Source: Ruminococcaceae bacterium AM07-15 (lineage in GTDB: Bacteria > Bacillota > Clostridia > Oscillospirales > Butyricicoccaceae). From it: DNA of 64,000 nt. The translations under genes and the position numbers were made by a program. Within the stretch, counting starts at the first letter, position 1; each line of letters opens with the position of its first letter. Shown here in pieces: positions 7,803 to 15,675 of this stretch. The stretch covers positions 124,001 to 188,000 of the forward strand of contig QUDE01000004.1 of assembly GCA_003477405.1 (NCBI GenBank), read 5' to 3'. The notes below the pieces were generated by a model. The model did not search any database and was not told the DNA's origin. It saw only the letters and a program-made list of their open reading frames with translations.

Positions 7803-8861
7803 TTACAAAAGTTCCAGCAGCCGGTCGGTGACCTGGGATGTGGTGGCGGTGCCGCCCATATCCGGGGTGAGGCATTTGCCCTCTTCCAGCAGTTTCTCGA
7901 TAGCGTTGAGCACTTTTTCTCCCCACTGGGGTTTGCCGAAAAAGTCCAGCATCTGGCTGACGCTCCAGATGGCAGCCAGGGGGTTGGCAATGCCTTTTCC
8001 GGCGATGTCCGGGGCGCTGCCGTGGATAGGCTCGAACATGGAGGGGTATTTTTTCTCCGGGTTCAGATTGGCCCCGGCGGCCAGGCCCATGCCGCCGGAG
8101 ATGGCCGCTCCCAGATCGGTGAGGATGTCGCCGAAGAGGTTGGAAGTTACCACCACCTGGAACCGGCCGGGATCTTTCACAAAGAACATACTGGCCGCAT
8201 CCACCAAAAAGCTCTGGGTCTTTACATCGGGGTATTCCTTGGCCACTTCCTGGAACATTTCATCCCAGAAGACCATGGAATAGTTGAGGGCGTTGCTTTT
8301 GGTGATGTTGGTCAGGGTCTTGCCTTTCTGCCGGGCCAGTTCAAAGGCATAGCGGATTACCCGCTGGCAGCCGTGGCGGGAAAAAACACCGGTTTGCAGC
8401 ACCACTTCCCGGTCTGTGCCGGGGAAGAGGTGGTCGCCGGCCCCGGCGTATTCCCCTTCGCTGTTTTCCCGTACCACGATCATGTCGATGTCCTCCCGCT
8501 TCACATCTTTCAGCGGGCAGGGAGCGCCTTTCAGAAGCTTCACCGGACGCAGGTTCACATATTGGTCAAAGCCTTTGCGGATCTTGAGCAGCAGATCCCA
8601 CAGGGACACATGATCGGGCACCCCGGGAGCGCCCACCGCTCCCAGATAGATGGCGTCAAAGTGTTTCAGCTGCTCCATGCCGTCTTCCGGCATCATCCGG
8701 CCGGTTTTCAGATAGTATTCGCAGCCCCAGGGGAAAGATGTGACCTGAAAAGAAAAGGTGCCGTCTGCTTTTTCAATGTGCCGCAGCACCCGCAGGCCCT
8801 CTTCCACCACTTCCGGGCCGATGCCGTCGCCGCCGATGGCGGCAATGCGATAGGTTTCCAT
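7803..8861 (-). CDS. Isocitrate/isopropylmalate dehydrogenase family, tartrate/D-malate dehydrogenase type
   Basis: 352 residues of the beta-decarboxylating dehydrogenase family. Visible sites are GGDGIGPEV at the NAD end, GAVGAPGVPDHVSLW and LRPVKLLKG (substrate Arg region), IVVRENSEGEYAG, the Lys in NITKSNALNYS, and the metal-binding Asp residues in TSNLFGDILTDLGAAI. The 'P(D)HVSLW' form is closest to tartrate/D-malate dehydrogenases (TtuC/DmlA) rather than LeuB. AAAGGAG lies 9 bases before ATG. It forms a two-gene operon with the RibU-like gene. Confidence 0.8.
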   Translation of the reverse strand: METYRIAAIGGDGIGPEVVEEGLRVLRHIEKADGTFSFQVTSFPWGCEYYLKTGRMMPEDGMEQLKHFDAIYLGAVGAPGVPDHVSLWDLLLKIRKGFDQYVNLRPVKLLKGAPCPLKDVKREDIDMIVVRENSEGEYAGAGDHLFPGTDREVVLQTGVFSRHGCQRVIRYAFELARQKGKTLTNITKSNALNYSMVFWDEMFQEVAKEYPDVKTQSFLVDAASMFFVKDPGRFQVVVTSNLFGDILTDLGAAISGGMGLAAGANLNPEKKYPSMFEPIHGSAPDIAGKGIANPLAAIWSVSQMLDFFGKPQWGEKVLNAIEKLLEEGKCLTPDMGGTATTSQVTDRLLELL

Positions 8862-8901
8862 CGTGCAAGTCTCCTTTAATAATAATGTAAGAAAAACGAA
8901 A

Positions 8902-8928
8902 AAAGGGCGCGGCAAAACCGCGCCCTTT
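8902..8928 (-). terminator. Terminator of glycyl-tRNA synthetase gene
   Basis: 11-bp perfect stem AAAGGGCGCGG / CCGCGCCCTTT, loop CAAAA, followed on the minus strand by TTCGTTTTTC. Confidence 0.88.
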
Positions 8929-8932
8929 GGGC

Positions 8933-10315
8933 TTAGAATTCCAGTTTGCTCTGGATATAGGCGTTCAGTTCCTGGATGGGCAGGCGCACCTGGTCCATGG
9001 TGTCCCGATCCCGCACAGTGACGCAGCCGTCCTGTTCGGTCTCAAAGTCCACGGTGACGCAGAAGGGTGTGCCGATCTCATCCTGGCGGCGGTAGCGCTT
9101 GCCGATGGAGCCGGACTCGTCGTAATCGCACATAAAGCTGCCGGCCAGCTGCTGATAGAGGGCTGTGGCCTGCTCAGACAGCTTCTTGGACAGGGGCAGG
9201 ATGGCGCACTTATAGGGGGCCAGAGCCGGGTGGAGGTGGAGCACCACGCGGGTATCATTCTTGCTTTCGTCTACCACTTCCTGATCGTAGGCGTCGGTGA
9301 GGGCGGCCAGGACGATCCGGTCCACGCCCACCGAAGGCTCCACGCAGTAGGGGATGAACTTTTCATTGGCTTCCTGGTCGAAATATTCCATGCTCTCACC
9401 GGAAGCCGCTTCGTGGGCCTTCAGGTCGAAATCGGTACGGGAAGCCACGCCCCACAGCTCGCCCCAGCCGAAGGGGAAGAGGTATTCGATGTCGGTGGTG
9501 GCGTTGGAATAGTGGGAGAGCTTTTCCTTTTCGTGGTCACGATAGCGCAGGTTCTCCTCTTTCAGGCCCAGGCTCTCCAGGAACTTCTTGCATTCGTTTT
9601 TCCAGTAGTCGAACCACTCCAGTTCGGTGCCGGGTTTGCAGAAGAACTCCAGCTCCATCTGCTCAAATTCCCGGGTGCGGAAGACGAAGTTGCCGGGAGT
9701 GATCTCGTTGCGGAAGGCCTTGCCCACCTGGCCGATGCCGAAGGGCAGCTTTTTCCGGGTGGTGCGCTGCACATTTTTGAAGTTGACAAAAATACCCTGG
9801 GCGGTTTCAGGGCGGAGATAGAGCTCGGACTTAGAGTCCTCGGTGATGCCCAGGAAGGTTTTGAACATCAGGTTGAAGGAGCGGATGGGAGTGAAATTGG
9901 TGCTGCCGCAGTTGGGGCACTTGATGCCGTTGTCCTTGATGTATTGCTCCATGGCGGCAAAATCCATGCTGTCGGGCTCCTGGCCGGAAAACTCCTCGAT
10001 GAGGGTATCGGCCCGGTGACGGGTGTGGCAGTCCTTGCAGTCCATCAGGGGATCGGAGAAGCCCCCCACATGGCCGGAGGCCACCCACACCTGGGGATTC
10101 ATCAGAATGGCGCAATCCAGCCCCACATTGTAGGGAGACTGCTGGATGAAATGCTTCCACCAGGCTTTTTTCACATTGTTTTTCAGTTCCACACCCAGGG
10201 GGCCGTAGTCCCAGGAGTTGGAAAGTCCGCCGTAGATTTCGCTGCCGGGATAGACAAAACCCCGGCCTTTGCACAGCGTGACGATTTGATCCATGGTCTT
10301 TTCGGTATTTTTCAT
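8933..10315 (-). CDS. glyQS: Glycyl-tRNA synthetase, dimeric class II
   Basis: 460 residues, the usual size of the alpha2-type bacterial/archaeal GlyRS. Landmarks include the opening [20 protein letters not shown], a zinc-like cluster (CKDCHTRHR ... CPNCGS), motif 2 [28 protein letters not shown], and the C-terminal anticodon-binding domain. It charges tRNA-Gly in the cytosol. AAAAGGAGAA precedes the ATG. Its 5' region is too short for a T-box leader; the tRNA-Pro gene lies divergently about 150 bases away. Confidence 0.96.
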   Translation of the reverse strand: MKNTEKTMDQIVTLCKGRGFVYPGSEIYGGLSNSWDYGPLGVELKNNVKKAWWKHFIQQSPYNVGLDCAILMNPQVWVASGHVGGFSDPLMDCKDCHTRHRADTLIEEFSGQEPDSMDFAAMEQYIKDNGIKCPNCGSTNFTPIRSFNLMFKTFLGITEDSKSELYLRPETAQGIFVNFKNVQRTTRKKLPFGIGQVGKAFRNEITPGNFVFRTREFEQMELEFFCKPGTELEWFDYWKNECKKFLESLGLKEENLRYRDHEKEKLSHYSNATTDIEYLFPFGWGELWGVASRTDFDLKAHEAASGESMEYFDQEANEKFIPYCVEPSVGVDRIVLAALTDAYDQEVVDESKNDTRVVLHLHPALAPYKCAILPLSKKLSEQATALYQQLAGSFMCDYDESGSIGKRYRRQDEIGTPFCVTVDFETEQDGCVTVRDRDTMDQVRLPIQELNAYIQSKLEF

Positions 10316-10424
10316 TGGCAGGTTCTCCTTTTTGAAAAAGACGCATACACTGGATGCGTCTGGATTTTCTCACAACAGGTATTATACCGGAAAAAAAAGA
10401 AAAAGAAAAGGGGAAAGCCGGGAA

Positions 10425-10453
10425 TTGACACGGGATAAAGGGTACGGTATAAT
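10425..10453 (+). promoter_or_regulatory. Promoter of tRNA-Pro
   Basis: Consensus -35 TTGACA (10425-10430), exactly 17 bases, then consensus -10 TATAAT (10448-10453). The tRNA begins 12 bases later. Confidence 0.9.
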
Positions 10454-10465
10454 AAAAAACGCCGC

Positions 10466-10541
10466 CGGGGTGTTGCGCAGTTGGTAGCGCGCCTGCTTTG
10501 GGAGCAGGAGGCCGCGAGTTCGAGTCTCGCCACTCCGACCA
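10466..10541 (+). tRNA. tRNA-Pro (anticodon TGG)
   Basis: 76 bases with encoded CCA. The acceptor stem CGGGGTG pairs with CACTCCG. The anticodon stem CCTGC/GCAGG encloses loop TTTGGGA, anticodon TGG. The T-arm is CGAG TTCGAGT CTCG. Its last 11 bases (CACTCCGACCA) recur at 17016-17026, marking the tRNA as the integration site of the following island. Confidence 0.96.
10531..10541 (+). repeat. Left attachment repeat (3' end of tRNA-Pro)
   Basis: CACTCCGACCA, identical to 17016-17026. It marks the presumed left end of the island. Confidence 0.7.
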
Positions 10542-10598
10542 TGCGGAGTATCATTAAAGGATCTGAAAAGGTCTGCTGATGATACTCCGCATTTTTTA
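10541..10598 (+). terminator. Island-supplied hairpin behind tRNA-Pro
   Basis: 14-bp perfect arms ATGCGGAGTATCAT (10541-10554) and ATGATACTCCGCAT (10579-10592), followed by T's. It probably replaces the tRNA's original terminator, which now sits at 17027-17062. The left arm also complements the tRNA's own ACTCCG end. Confidence 0.65.
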
Positions 10599-10607
10599 TT
10601 TCCAAGT
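10597..10607. repeat. 11-bp direct repeat, left copy (beside recombinase stop)
   Basis: TATTTCCAAGT, identical to 12348-12358. The match continues with one mismatch to about 15 bp. Confidence 0.6.
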
Positions 10608-12314
10608 TTATATAGCGATCTGTGCGGGGGCGTAGCTTAATGCTACGCCTTTTCTCGTTTCCAAAAGAATGTCCCGTTCGGGAATCTTCCGGCGATCTGG
10701 CACCTCAAAGGCTCCAATGCAGTTGTAGTGGATCGTCACCCGCTGATTGGTAATGCCGTCCTCCTTGACCGCCGGATAAACCTCGATGTACTGAATGAGC
10801 TCGGCAACCATGCGCTTGGTGATGGTGGTGGCGTCGGTATAGCGTCGCACCGTTTCCAGAAAGGTATCCACATCCATCCGCTTATCTTCCAGCTTTTTCA
10901 GCTCCAACCGCAGTGCCTTGATCCGCCCGGTGTTCTCGCCCTGTTCCTGCTCATACCGCTTGGACATTTTGGCAAACCGGGCATCGTCAATCTTGCCGGA
11001 CACATTGTCCTCATAGAGCCGTTCAAAGAGCATATCCAGCTCCCTGTCCCGGGCCAGCAGCCCGTCCAGCTCCCGATTCTTGCGTACCCGGTCATTTTCC
11101 GCTACCTTGGCGGAGCGGCCCACCATCGCCTTGATAAAGTCGTTTTCGTACTCATTGGCGAAACAGGCCAGCCGGTGTACCTCGTAAAGCACAACCTGTT
11201 CCAAGAAGTCCAGCCGGATATAGTGGGTAGACGAGCATTTGCGGAGCCCGGAATTGTGGTTGTTGCAGCTAAAGAACTTAATGTCGTGGTTGCCCTGGTT
11301 AAAGTGGAAAGTCAGATTGCCGCCGCACTCCGGGCATTTCAGATAACCGCAAAAGGCGCTGGACTCCTTCGTTACGGTAGGCCGCCTGCGCCGAGTGGTT
11401 TGCAGGCTTTGCGCCTTTTCCCAAGTTACACGGTCAATGATGGGCTCGTGGACATTGAGGAAGATTGCCCGGTTCTCTTCCGGGTTTTCAATCCGGCGCT
11501 TCATCTTGTAGGACTTGGAATAGGTTTTGAAGTTAATTACATCGCCGCAGTATTCCTGCAAGGTGAGAATTTTCTTGACGGTGGTATGGTTCCACTTGGT
11601 AGGCTCCAGCGTGCTTTTGGAGCCGCCCTTGCTGATCCCCTTGCTTGTTCGATAGGCCGAGGGGTTCAGCGCCCCCATCGTCCCCAGCGCCGTGGCAATC
11701 TGCAAGGGGCCGTTTCCTTCCAAGGCCAGACGGTAGATGCAGCGCACCACCTCGGCGGCCTCCGGGTCAATGACCCAAAACCGGGGATCATCCGGGTTCT
11801 TCATGTAGCCATAGGGCGGCGGGGAGAGCGGAATCCCAGCGTTACCTTTCATCTTATTGACAATCCGGCGCTTCTTGGAGATGTCCTTGGCGTAGTACTC
11901 ATTCATAATGTTTTTGAACGGGGTGAAATCGTCCTCGCCTTCGTCGCTGTCCACGCCATCGGAAACGGCCACCAACCGCACATCATGGAGTGGGAAAAAC
12001 TCCTCGGTGAGCTTGCCTACCTCAATGTAGTTCCGGCCCAGCCGGGAGAGGTCTTTTACAAATACCGCCGTGATGTACCCGGCCTCGATTGCGGCAATCA
12101 TTTTCTGAAAGCCTGGACGCTTCATAGTAGTGCCGGTGATACCGTCATCCACGAAAAAGATAGTGTCCGTGTACCCCTTGTCCTTGGCGGCCTTTTGGAG
12201 AATTTTCTTTTGGTTCTGGATGCTGTTGGACTCGCTATCCATGTTATCGTCACGGCTCAGGCGGCAGTAGAGGGCGGCTGTGCCGTGAGTGGTTTTATTG
12301 TCCGACCGTTTCAA
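10608..12314 (-). CDS. Large serine recombinase (Tn4451/TnpX-type)
   Basis: 568 residues. The N-terminal resolvase domain contains catalytic Ser20 in ALYCRLSRDD, with VDDGITGTTMKRPGF and VKDLSRLGRNYIEVG. Then comes the recombinase domain (about 170-290), a zinc ribbon (CPECGGNLTFHF ... SCNNH ... KCSS) and a long coiled coil. Large serine recombinases cut and join att sites without homology through a 5'-phosphoserine. The likely start is TTG 12314, because AAGGAGG lies 5-6 bases ahead; the in-frame extension to 12356 lacks an RBS. It overlaps the small upstream ORF by 20 bases. As the only intact recombinase in the island it is the candidate integrase. Confidence 0.88.
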   Translation of the reverse strand: MKRSDNKTTHGTAALYCRLSRDDNMDSESNSIQNQKKILQKAAKDKGYTDTIFFVDDGITGTTMKRPGFQKMIAAIEAGYITAVFVKDLSRLGRNYIEVGKLTEEFFPLHDVRLVAVSDGVDSDEGEDDFTPFKNIMNEYYAKDISKKRRIVNKMKGNAGIPLSPPPYGYMKNPDDPRFWVIDPEAAEVVRCIYRLALEGNGPLQIATALGTMGALNPSAYRTSKGISKGGSKSTLEPTKWNHTTVKKILTLQEYCGDVINFKTYSKSYKMKRRIENPEENRAIFLNVHEPIIDRVTWEKAQSLQTTRRRRPTVTKESSAFCGYLKCPECGGNLTFHFNQGNHDIKFFSCNNHNSGLRKCSSTHYIRLDFLEQVVLYEVHRLACFANEYENDFIKAMVGRSAKVAENDRVRKNRELDGLLARDRELDMLFERLYEDNVSGKIDDARFAKMSKRYEQEQGENTGRIKALRLELKKLEDKRMDVDTFLETVRRYTDATTITKRMVAELIQYIEVYPAVKEDGITNQRVTIHYNCIGAFEVPDRRKIPERDILLETRKGVALSYAPAQIAI

Positions 12315-12444
12315 AATGTCCTCCTTCCTCGGGTGTCGGACAATCAGTATTTCCAAGTATATTGTACCTCCGCCCCACCCCTTTGTTAAGGATGTAGCCG
12401 CTCTCTAAATCCGCCAGCGTGAGATTTAAGAGGATGTCCGCCAT
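12295..12444 (-). CDS. Small ORF upstream of the recombinase
   Basis: 49 codons, beginning MADILLNLTLADLESGYILN. GGAGG sits 4 bases before the ATG, and the end overlaps the recombinase start, which would allow translational coupling. It has no family I recognise. The 12348-12358 repeat lies inside it, so its 3' half may have been altered by recombination. Confidence 0.4.
   Translation of the reverse strand: MADILLNLTLADLESGYILNKGVGRRYNILGNTDCPTPEEGGHFETVGQ
12348..12358. repeat. 11-bp direct repeat, right copy (before recombinase start)
   Basis: TATTTCCAAGT, identical to 10597-10607. The pair encloses the recombinase gene and nothing else. Confidence 0.6.
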
Positions 12445-12523
12445 TGTACCTCCTTCCCAAATGAATAATAGACCAAGGGACGACGCCGGAGCGCCGCCCC
12501 TCGGCCTTTCCCCTTACGAAAGG

Positions 12524-12548
12524 ACTTTGGGACAAGTTGTCCCAAAGT
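12524..12548. repeat. 25-bp palindrome, copy 1
   Basis: Arms ACTTTGGGACA and TGTCCCAAAGT, perfect, with 3 central bases. It lies between the sigma-like pseudogene and the small ORF. Confidence 0.85.
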
Positions 12549-12595
12549 ATCCTCTCATATACCAAGGACAGAAATCAGGCCAATGCGGGGGATGT

Positions 12596-13018
12596 TTACC
12601 AGTTTTCTTTCAGGTAATTTCTCATATTTGCAAGTCCTCTCAATACGAAATCGCTGACGGCATCAAGGGTGACGCCCTCCGCCTCGGCAACCTCTTTGAG
12701 CTTCTTTCCATCGAGAATACGGGCCTATACCCGCCGCCCCTGCTTTTCGGACAGGGAATTGAGCGCACGACACAGCATTTCCAACCGTTCCTTCCGCAGC
12801 ACCAATTCCTCCGGGGACGGCTCAAAGACACAGGCGGAATACTCGATCCCATCGTCACAGTCCAAAGAGTATTGTGCCTTGTTTCGGGTCACACGGCGAC
12901 GGTAGGCTGCCTCAAACCGTTTGTCAGCTCTCAGTTCTTCCGCTATTTCATCGGAAACTTCCATATATTCATCTTGGGTGTACCAATGGTAAAAGTCCTT
13001 CATATTGATGGTAGTCAT
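12596..13018 (-). pseudogene. Sigma-70-like mobile-element regulator with in-frame TAG
   Basis: 141 codons if the TAG at 12725-12727 (codon 98) is read through. It begins MTTINMKDFYHWYTQDEY and contains RNKAQYSLDCDDGIEYSAC, typical of the sigma-70-like proteins that sit before recombinase genes in Clostridia conjugative elements. After the TAG the frame continues as ARILDGKKLKEVAEAEGV, the expected sigma region-4 helix-turn-helix, to TAA at 12596. Relatives usually have Glu or Asp at the TAG position. The RBS (CGGAGG) is intact. Most simply this is a nonsense mutation that removes the DNA-binding half. Confidence 0.72.
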
Positions 13019-13092
13019 CTTATGTACCTCCGTTCAGATTTTTGTGAATGGGCGATCTGAACGGAGCTGGCGGAGAACGACAGCGGGGTCTT

Positions 13093-13117
13093 ACTTTGGG
13101 ACAACTTGTCCCAAAGT
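13093..13117. repeat. 25-bp palindrome, copy 2
   Basis: Arms ACTTTGGGACA and TGTCCCAAAGT, perfect. It lies about 75 bases upstream of the sigma-like gene's start. Confidence 0.85.
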
Positions 13118-13424
13118 AGCGAAAATAAAATGCGCCTGCGTGACAAGACGACACACAAGCGCATGAAACGACAAATTAATTTAGGTACTGCCATATTTCG
13201 CATCCGCTACCGGACTGTCCCCATAAAGCGGACGGGCTTTTTTTGACAGATTAGGCGGATGGGAAAAGAAAAAGGACACGACGATACCTCCCGGATACCG
13301 CCGTGTCCTGCCTTAGCGCATAGTGAATGATCTGCCCACGGCGTTTTTTTCTTTTCTGCCGCCGGGCAGATAATAAAGCGATATAAACATGAAAAAGCCG
13401 ACAACATCAGGACTTGCTCCTGTG

Positions 13425-13622
13425 TTATCGGCTCTGCGTCAAAGCGTCTGGCTCTTTGATAACCAATACCGTTTGCTGTTTTACATTGATCAATGACTCT
13501 TTCTTGCACTTGGGACAGTATAAAGGAAAGTGTATCAGCTCAGTATCTTCCCTTATTTGCAGGCGTGTTTTGCTGCCGCACGCCGGGCATAAAATCTAAT
13601 CTCGGTTTTCCGTGTTGTTCAC
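13425..13622 (-). pseudogene. Cysteine-rich KTR protein with in-frame TAG
   Basis: 66 codons including the stop. From codon 10 it reads ILCPACGSKTRLQIREDTEL, then LYCPKCKKESLINV and ends IKEPDALTQSR, a clear match to the small two-knuckle 'KTR' proteins of conjugative elements. Codon 9 is TAG (13596-13598), where relatives have Trp before ILCP; TGG to TAG is a one-base change. The GTG start at 13622 lies just after the YjdF stop, so it was the third gene of the PadR-YjdF operon. Confidence 0.72.
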
Positions 13623-13627
13623 CCCTT

Positions 13628-14041
13628 TCAGCGGCCCCGATGTTTGTCCCGCTTTTTCTGCTGGCGCAATTCATATTGCCGTTCTTTTTCCGCTTCCCGC
13701 TGTTCACGGCTTATGGTTTTACGCTCCAATTTGTTTTGTTCATGCTGCAATTTCAATGCCTGCTGTGCCTTTGTCCCAATCCCGGGCTCCTGCAACTTGC
13801 TGTGGATCTCCCGCTGCATCCGTTTGGGATTTATCTTCCGCTCCTCAACTCGTTCGGCTTTTATGGGTGGACTGAACTTCAGCTTGCTCCAATTTTTGAG
13901 CAGGAAATCCCATACCTCATAATCCTTCGGCCCCGCTCCAAAAGTAATTTTGCAAACCTCATACCGATCACCATCAATACGCTCGTAGACCCCGACCCAA
14001 AATGGATTTTCAAAGAATACCGTTAAGGTACTTCGTGCCAT
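13628..14041 (-). CDS. yjdF: YjdF-family protein (DUF2992)
   Basis: 137 residues. MARSTLTVFFENPFWVGVYE at the start, KDYEVWDFLLKNW in the middle and the very basic Gln/Arg/Lys-rich tail (REQREAEKERQYELRQQKK) are hallmarks of YjdF. The function is unknown; in other Firmicutes yjdF is under a riboswitch-like RNA that binds azaaromatic compounds. Here no such leader is present: the ATG (14041) overlaps the stop of the PadR regulator (TAATG), so control appears to have passed to PadR. A longer in-frame start inside padR is unlikely. Confidence 0.82.
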   Translation of the reverse strand: MARSTLTVFFENPFWVGVYERIDGDRYEVCKITFGAGPKDYEVWDFLLKNWSKLKFSPPIKAERVEERKINPKRMQREIHSKLQEPGIGTKAQQALKLQHEQNKLERKTISREQREAEKERQYELRQQKKRDKHRGR

Positions 14042-14577
14042 TACAAGGCGTTTTCCTCTTCGGAAAACTGGGCCGAAAAGGAATCTAACCATGCTAACAG
14101 CGCTTGATACAAAAGGCGCTGCTGGTCAAAGATTGTCCGGCCTACCAAGGGAATGTCGGCGTATTGCTGTGCATACCCCTCGTTTTTTTCCGCAGATGCA
14201 AGAATACTTTTCCGCAGCTTGTTGACAAGGGCTTTGGCATGGGTCCGATCCATTTTGTTGAGGTTCGTAATCACCACATTGAAATCAAAGGTAAGCGGCA
14301 CATTCTGTTCAGCGATAGTGTCCATCAGCGTTTCAAAGTAGGCTTTCCCGGCATCGGTAATTGAGTAGATTGCTTTTTCGGCAAACCGCTCTCCCTTTAC
14401 CACATCGCTTGTAAGATAGCCTTTTTCTTTTAGTTGGAGCACCTTCTTGTAGACAGATGGAATGCTAATTTTTGTCCATCGGGAGAAATTATGGTACTCA
14501 ATATCTTTTTGAATGTCATAGGCACTTTGGGGCTTTTCCAGCACAATCCCCAGAATCACTAAATCAATGGACGACAT
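14041..14577 (-). CDS. PadR-family transcriptional regulator
   Basis: 178 residues. The winged-helix N-terminus is typical of PadR (LVILGIVLEKPQSAYDIQKD, then KISIPSVYKKVLQLKEKGYL), followed by a C-terminal helical dimerisation domain of the PadR-s2 kind. PadR proteins usually repress detoxification or efflux genes and are released by phenolic or other small aromatic ligands. It is the first gene of the PadR-YjdF-KTR operon, and an 11-bp inverted repeat overlaps its promoter, so autoregulation is likely. The ligand is unknown. Confidence 0.82.
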   Translation of the reverse strand: MSSIDLVILGIVLEKPQSAYDIQKDIEYHNFSRWTKISIPSVYKKVLQLKEKGYLTSDVVKGERFAEKAIYSITDAGKAYFETLMDTIAEQNVPLTFDFNVVITNLNKMDRTHAKALVNKLRKSILASAEKNEGYAQQYADIPLVGRTIFDQQRLLYQALLAWLDSFSAQFSEEENAL

Positions 14578-14591
14578 ACATATTATCCTCC

Positions 14592-14633
14592 TTTACTATA
14601 AAATATAATACTATAATTTATAGTAAAAGTCAA
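14592..14633 (-). promoter_or_regulatory. padR-yjdF promoter with operator
   Basis: On the minus strand, -35 TTGACT (14633-14628), 17 bases, -10 TATTAT (14610-14605). A perfect 11-bp inverted repeat (TTTACTATAAA at 14592-14602, TTTATAGTAAA at 14617-14627) straddles the -10, an ideal place for a dimeric repressor. Confidence 0.82.
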
Positions 14634-14702
14634 CAAAGAAAAGGCAGACAAGTTCCGTCAAATCCATAGGGGCTATACGGGAATACACTAACGGCAAGCA
14701 GG

Positions 14703-14722
14703 GCAAGTGTGGCCACACTTGC
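14703..14722. repeat. 20-bp perfect palindrome around TGTGGCCACA
   Basis: GCAAGTGTGGCCACACTTGC. The central TGTGGCCACA recurs at 32207-32216 in the transposon. Confidence 0.8.
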
Positions 14723-14724
14723 TA

Positions 14725-14753
14725 TTTTTTGTAGCCCGAGGGGCTACAAAAAA
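14725..14753. terminator. Symmetric hairpin, possible bidirectional terminator
   Basis: Six T's plus GTAGCCC, loop GAG, GGGCTAC plus six A's. In either direction this is a stem followed by a U-tract. Confidence 0.65.
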
Positions 14754-14816
14754 CGCTTGTTGGAGAGCCTCCCCAAACCCGGCGCACAGCGCACTGTCTG
14801 CGGCCCAAGGGCCTTA

Positions 14817-14841
14817 ACTTTGGGACAAATTGTCCCAAAGA
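14817..14841. repeat. 25-bp palindrome, copy 3
   Basis: Same arms as copies 1 and 2 apart from the last base. It lies in the gene-poor stretch. Confidence 0.8.
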
Positions 14842-15137
14842 GAAATGCTGGTGGAGGGGCTTAACTGTCCCCAGTTCGTCAGATGTGGAAAGTGTTTCGT
14901 CTAAAATAAGAGTGTAAAGAAATTGTATTAGCCGCTCTAAAACGGTGCCCGCAAGCCCTTGCAGATGGGGTGTTTTTACAGCTTCGTTTTCCACGCAGCT
15001 CCTCCGCTGCTCCGGAACAAAATGTTAGCAGTATTTTAGAAGATCGAGGGTGGGTAAGGAAATCATATTGCCCCCGCTAAAACTGTGCTCAGACCCCCTT
15101 GCAAATCAAGCTTCATTCTGGGCCAAATGCTAAATTA

Positions 15138-15305
15138 TTAGCACTGCTTTTTTAAGTGCTTTCGATAGCAGAAAACACAGGTGATGCCCTGCCAATAAGG
15201 ACACCCCGCACAAGGCGATCCTTCCGGGGCCTTCTGCGGGGCGGACTTCTTATAAGGGGGGATTTCTTTCATCATGCGCTCATAGGGGCTGTTGGTAAAA
15301 TTCAT
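15138..15305 (-). CDS. Small cysteine-rich mobile-element protein
   Basis: 55 residues: MNFTNSPYERMMKEIPPYKK, then CAGCPYWQGITCVFCYRKHL. The four to five Cys in CxxC-like pairs suggest a zinc knuckle. Near-identical openings (MNFTNSPYERMM) are common in small ORFs of Clostridia conjugative elements; the function is unknown. AAGGAGG lies 8-9 bases before this ATG, so I prefer it to the longer frame starting further upstream. Confidence 0.68.
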   Translation of the reverse strand: MNFTNSPYERMMKEIPPYKKSAPQKAPEGSPCAGCPYWQGITCVFCYRKHLKKQC

Positions 15306-15427
15306 AAGTAAAACCTCCTTGATGTTCAACCCTATCCCACCGCCCTTTCCCAATCTTGGGAAGGGGGGCGGCTCAGGAGGATATACCCCCGTCACGCCGC
15401 CAGAAAGTAAAATAGCCGGGGCCGTCA

Positions 15428-15473
15428 GTCAAGGGCGAGCCGCCGTATAACGGCGGTGCTATGCACCCTTGAC
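15428..15473. repeat. Nested hairpin, GTCAAsGs family copy 1
   Basis: Outer arms GTCAAGGG / CCCTTGAC enclose an inner stem CCGCCG-TATAA-CGGCGG. It sits in the 370-base gap ahead of the DUF262 gene. Related structures occur at 32249 and 33380 in the transposon. Confidence 0.7.
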
Positions 15474-15617
15474 AGACAGCTCCCGGCTGTTCTGAACAAT
15501 ATGCGGCAACGGGGGATGTATCGCCCGAGCCGTGTAAGGGAAACAACTCTTGCTTTCAAATTTCAAAAGAGTCTATTAAAATAGCAAGTATTTTTTGTTA
15601 AATTAAGATAGAGTCTA

Positions 15618-15646
15618 TTGACTTTATAAGCCTTTCGAGTTATACT
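15618..15646 (+). promoter_or_regulatory. Promoter of the DUF262 gene
   Basis: -35 TTGACT (15618-15623), 17 bases, -10 TATACT (15641-15646). A 9-bp direct repeat GAGTCTATT occurs at 15569-15577 and at 15611-15619, the second copy touching the -35; it could be an operator. Confidence 0.8.
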
Positions 15647-15675
15647 GACAAAAAATCACTCAGGAGGTAATGGTT

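Larger units (their letters stand above)
14634..15137. other. Gene-poor stretch of the island
   Basis: About 500 bases with no convincing gene. It holds the 20-bp palindrome at 14703, the hairpin at 14725 and palindrome copy 3 at 14817. Two loosely similar blocks (about 14937-14967 and 15073-15105, both with aaac.gtgc and cccttgca) suggest debris of a duplicated coding region. A 90-codon minus-strand frame at 14722-14994 has no RBS or family support. Confidence 0.5.

Noticed and set aside
10316..10424. T-box leader for glycyl-tRNA synthetase
   Set aside because: The gap before the tRNA promoter is too short and lacks the T-box sequence and specifier stem.
10608..12356. Longer recombinase start at 12356
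   Set aside because: TTG at 12314 has a well-placed AAGGAGG; the extension lies inside the direct repeat and lacks an RBS.
13207..13509. 100-codon minus-strand frame overlapping the KTR gene
   Set aside because: It runs out of frame through the KTR coding region, whose Cys knuckles are read in the other frame.
14722..14994. 90-codon minus-strand frame in the island gap
   Set aside because: No RBS or family, and it reads through two palindromes; at most debris of a relaxase-like gene.
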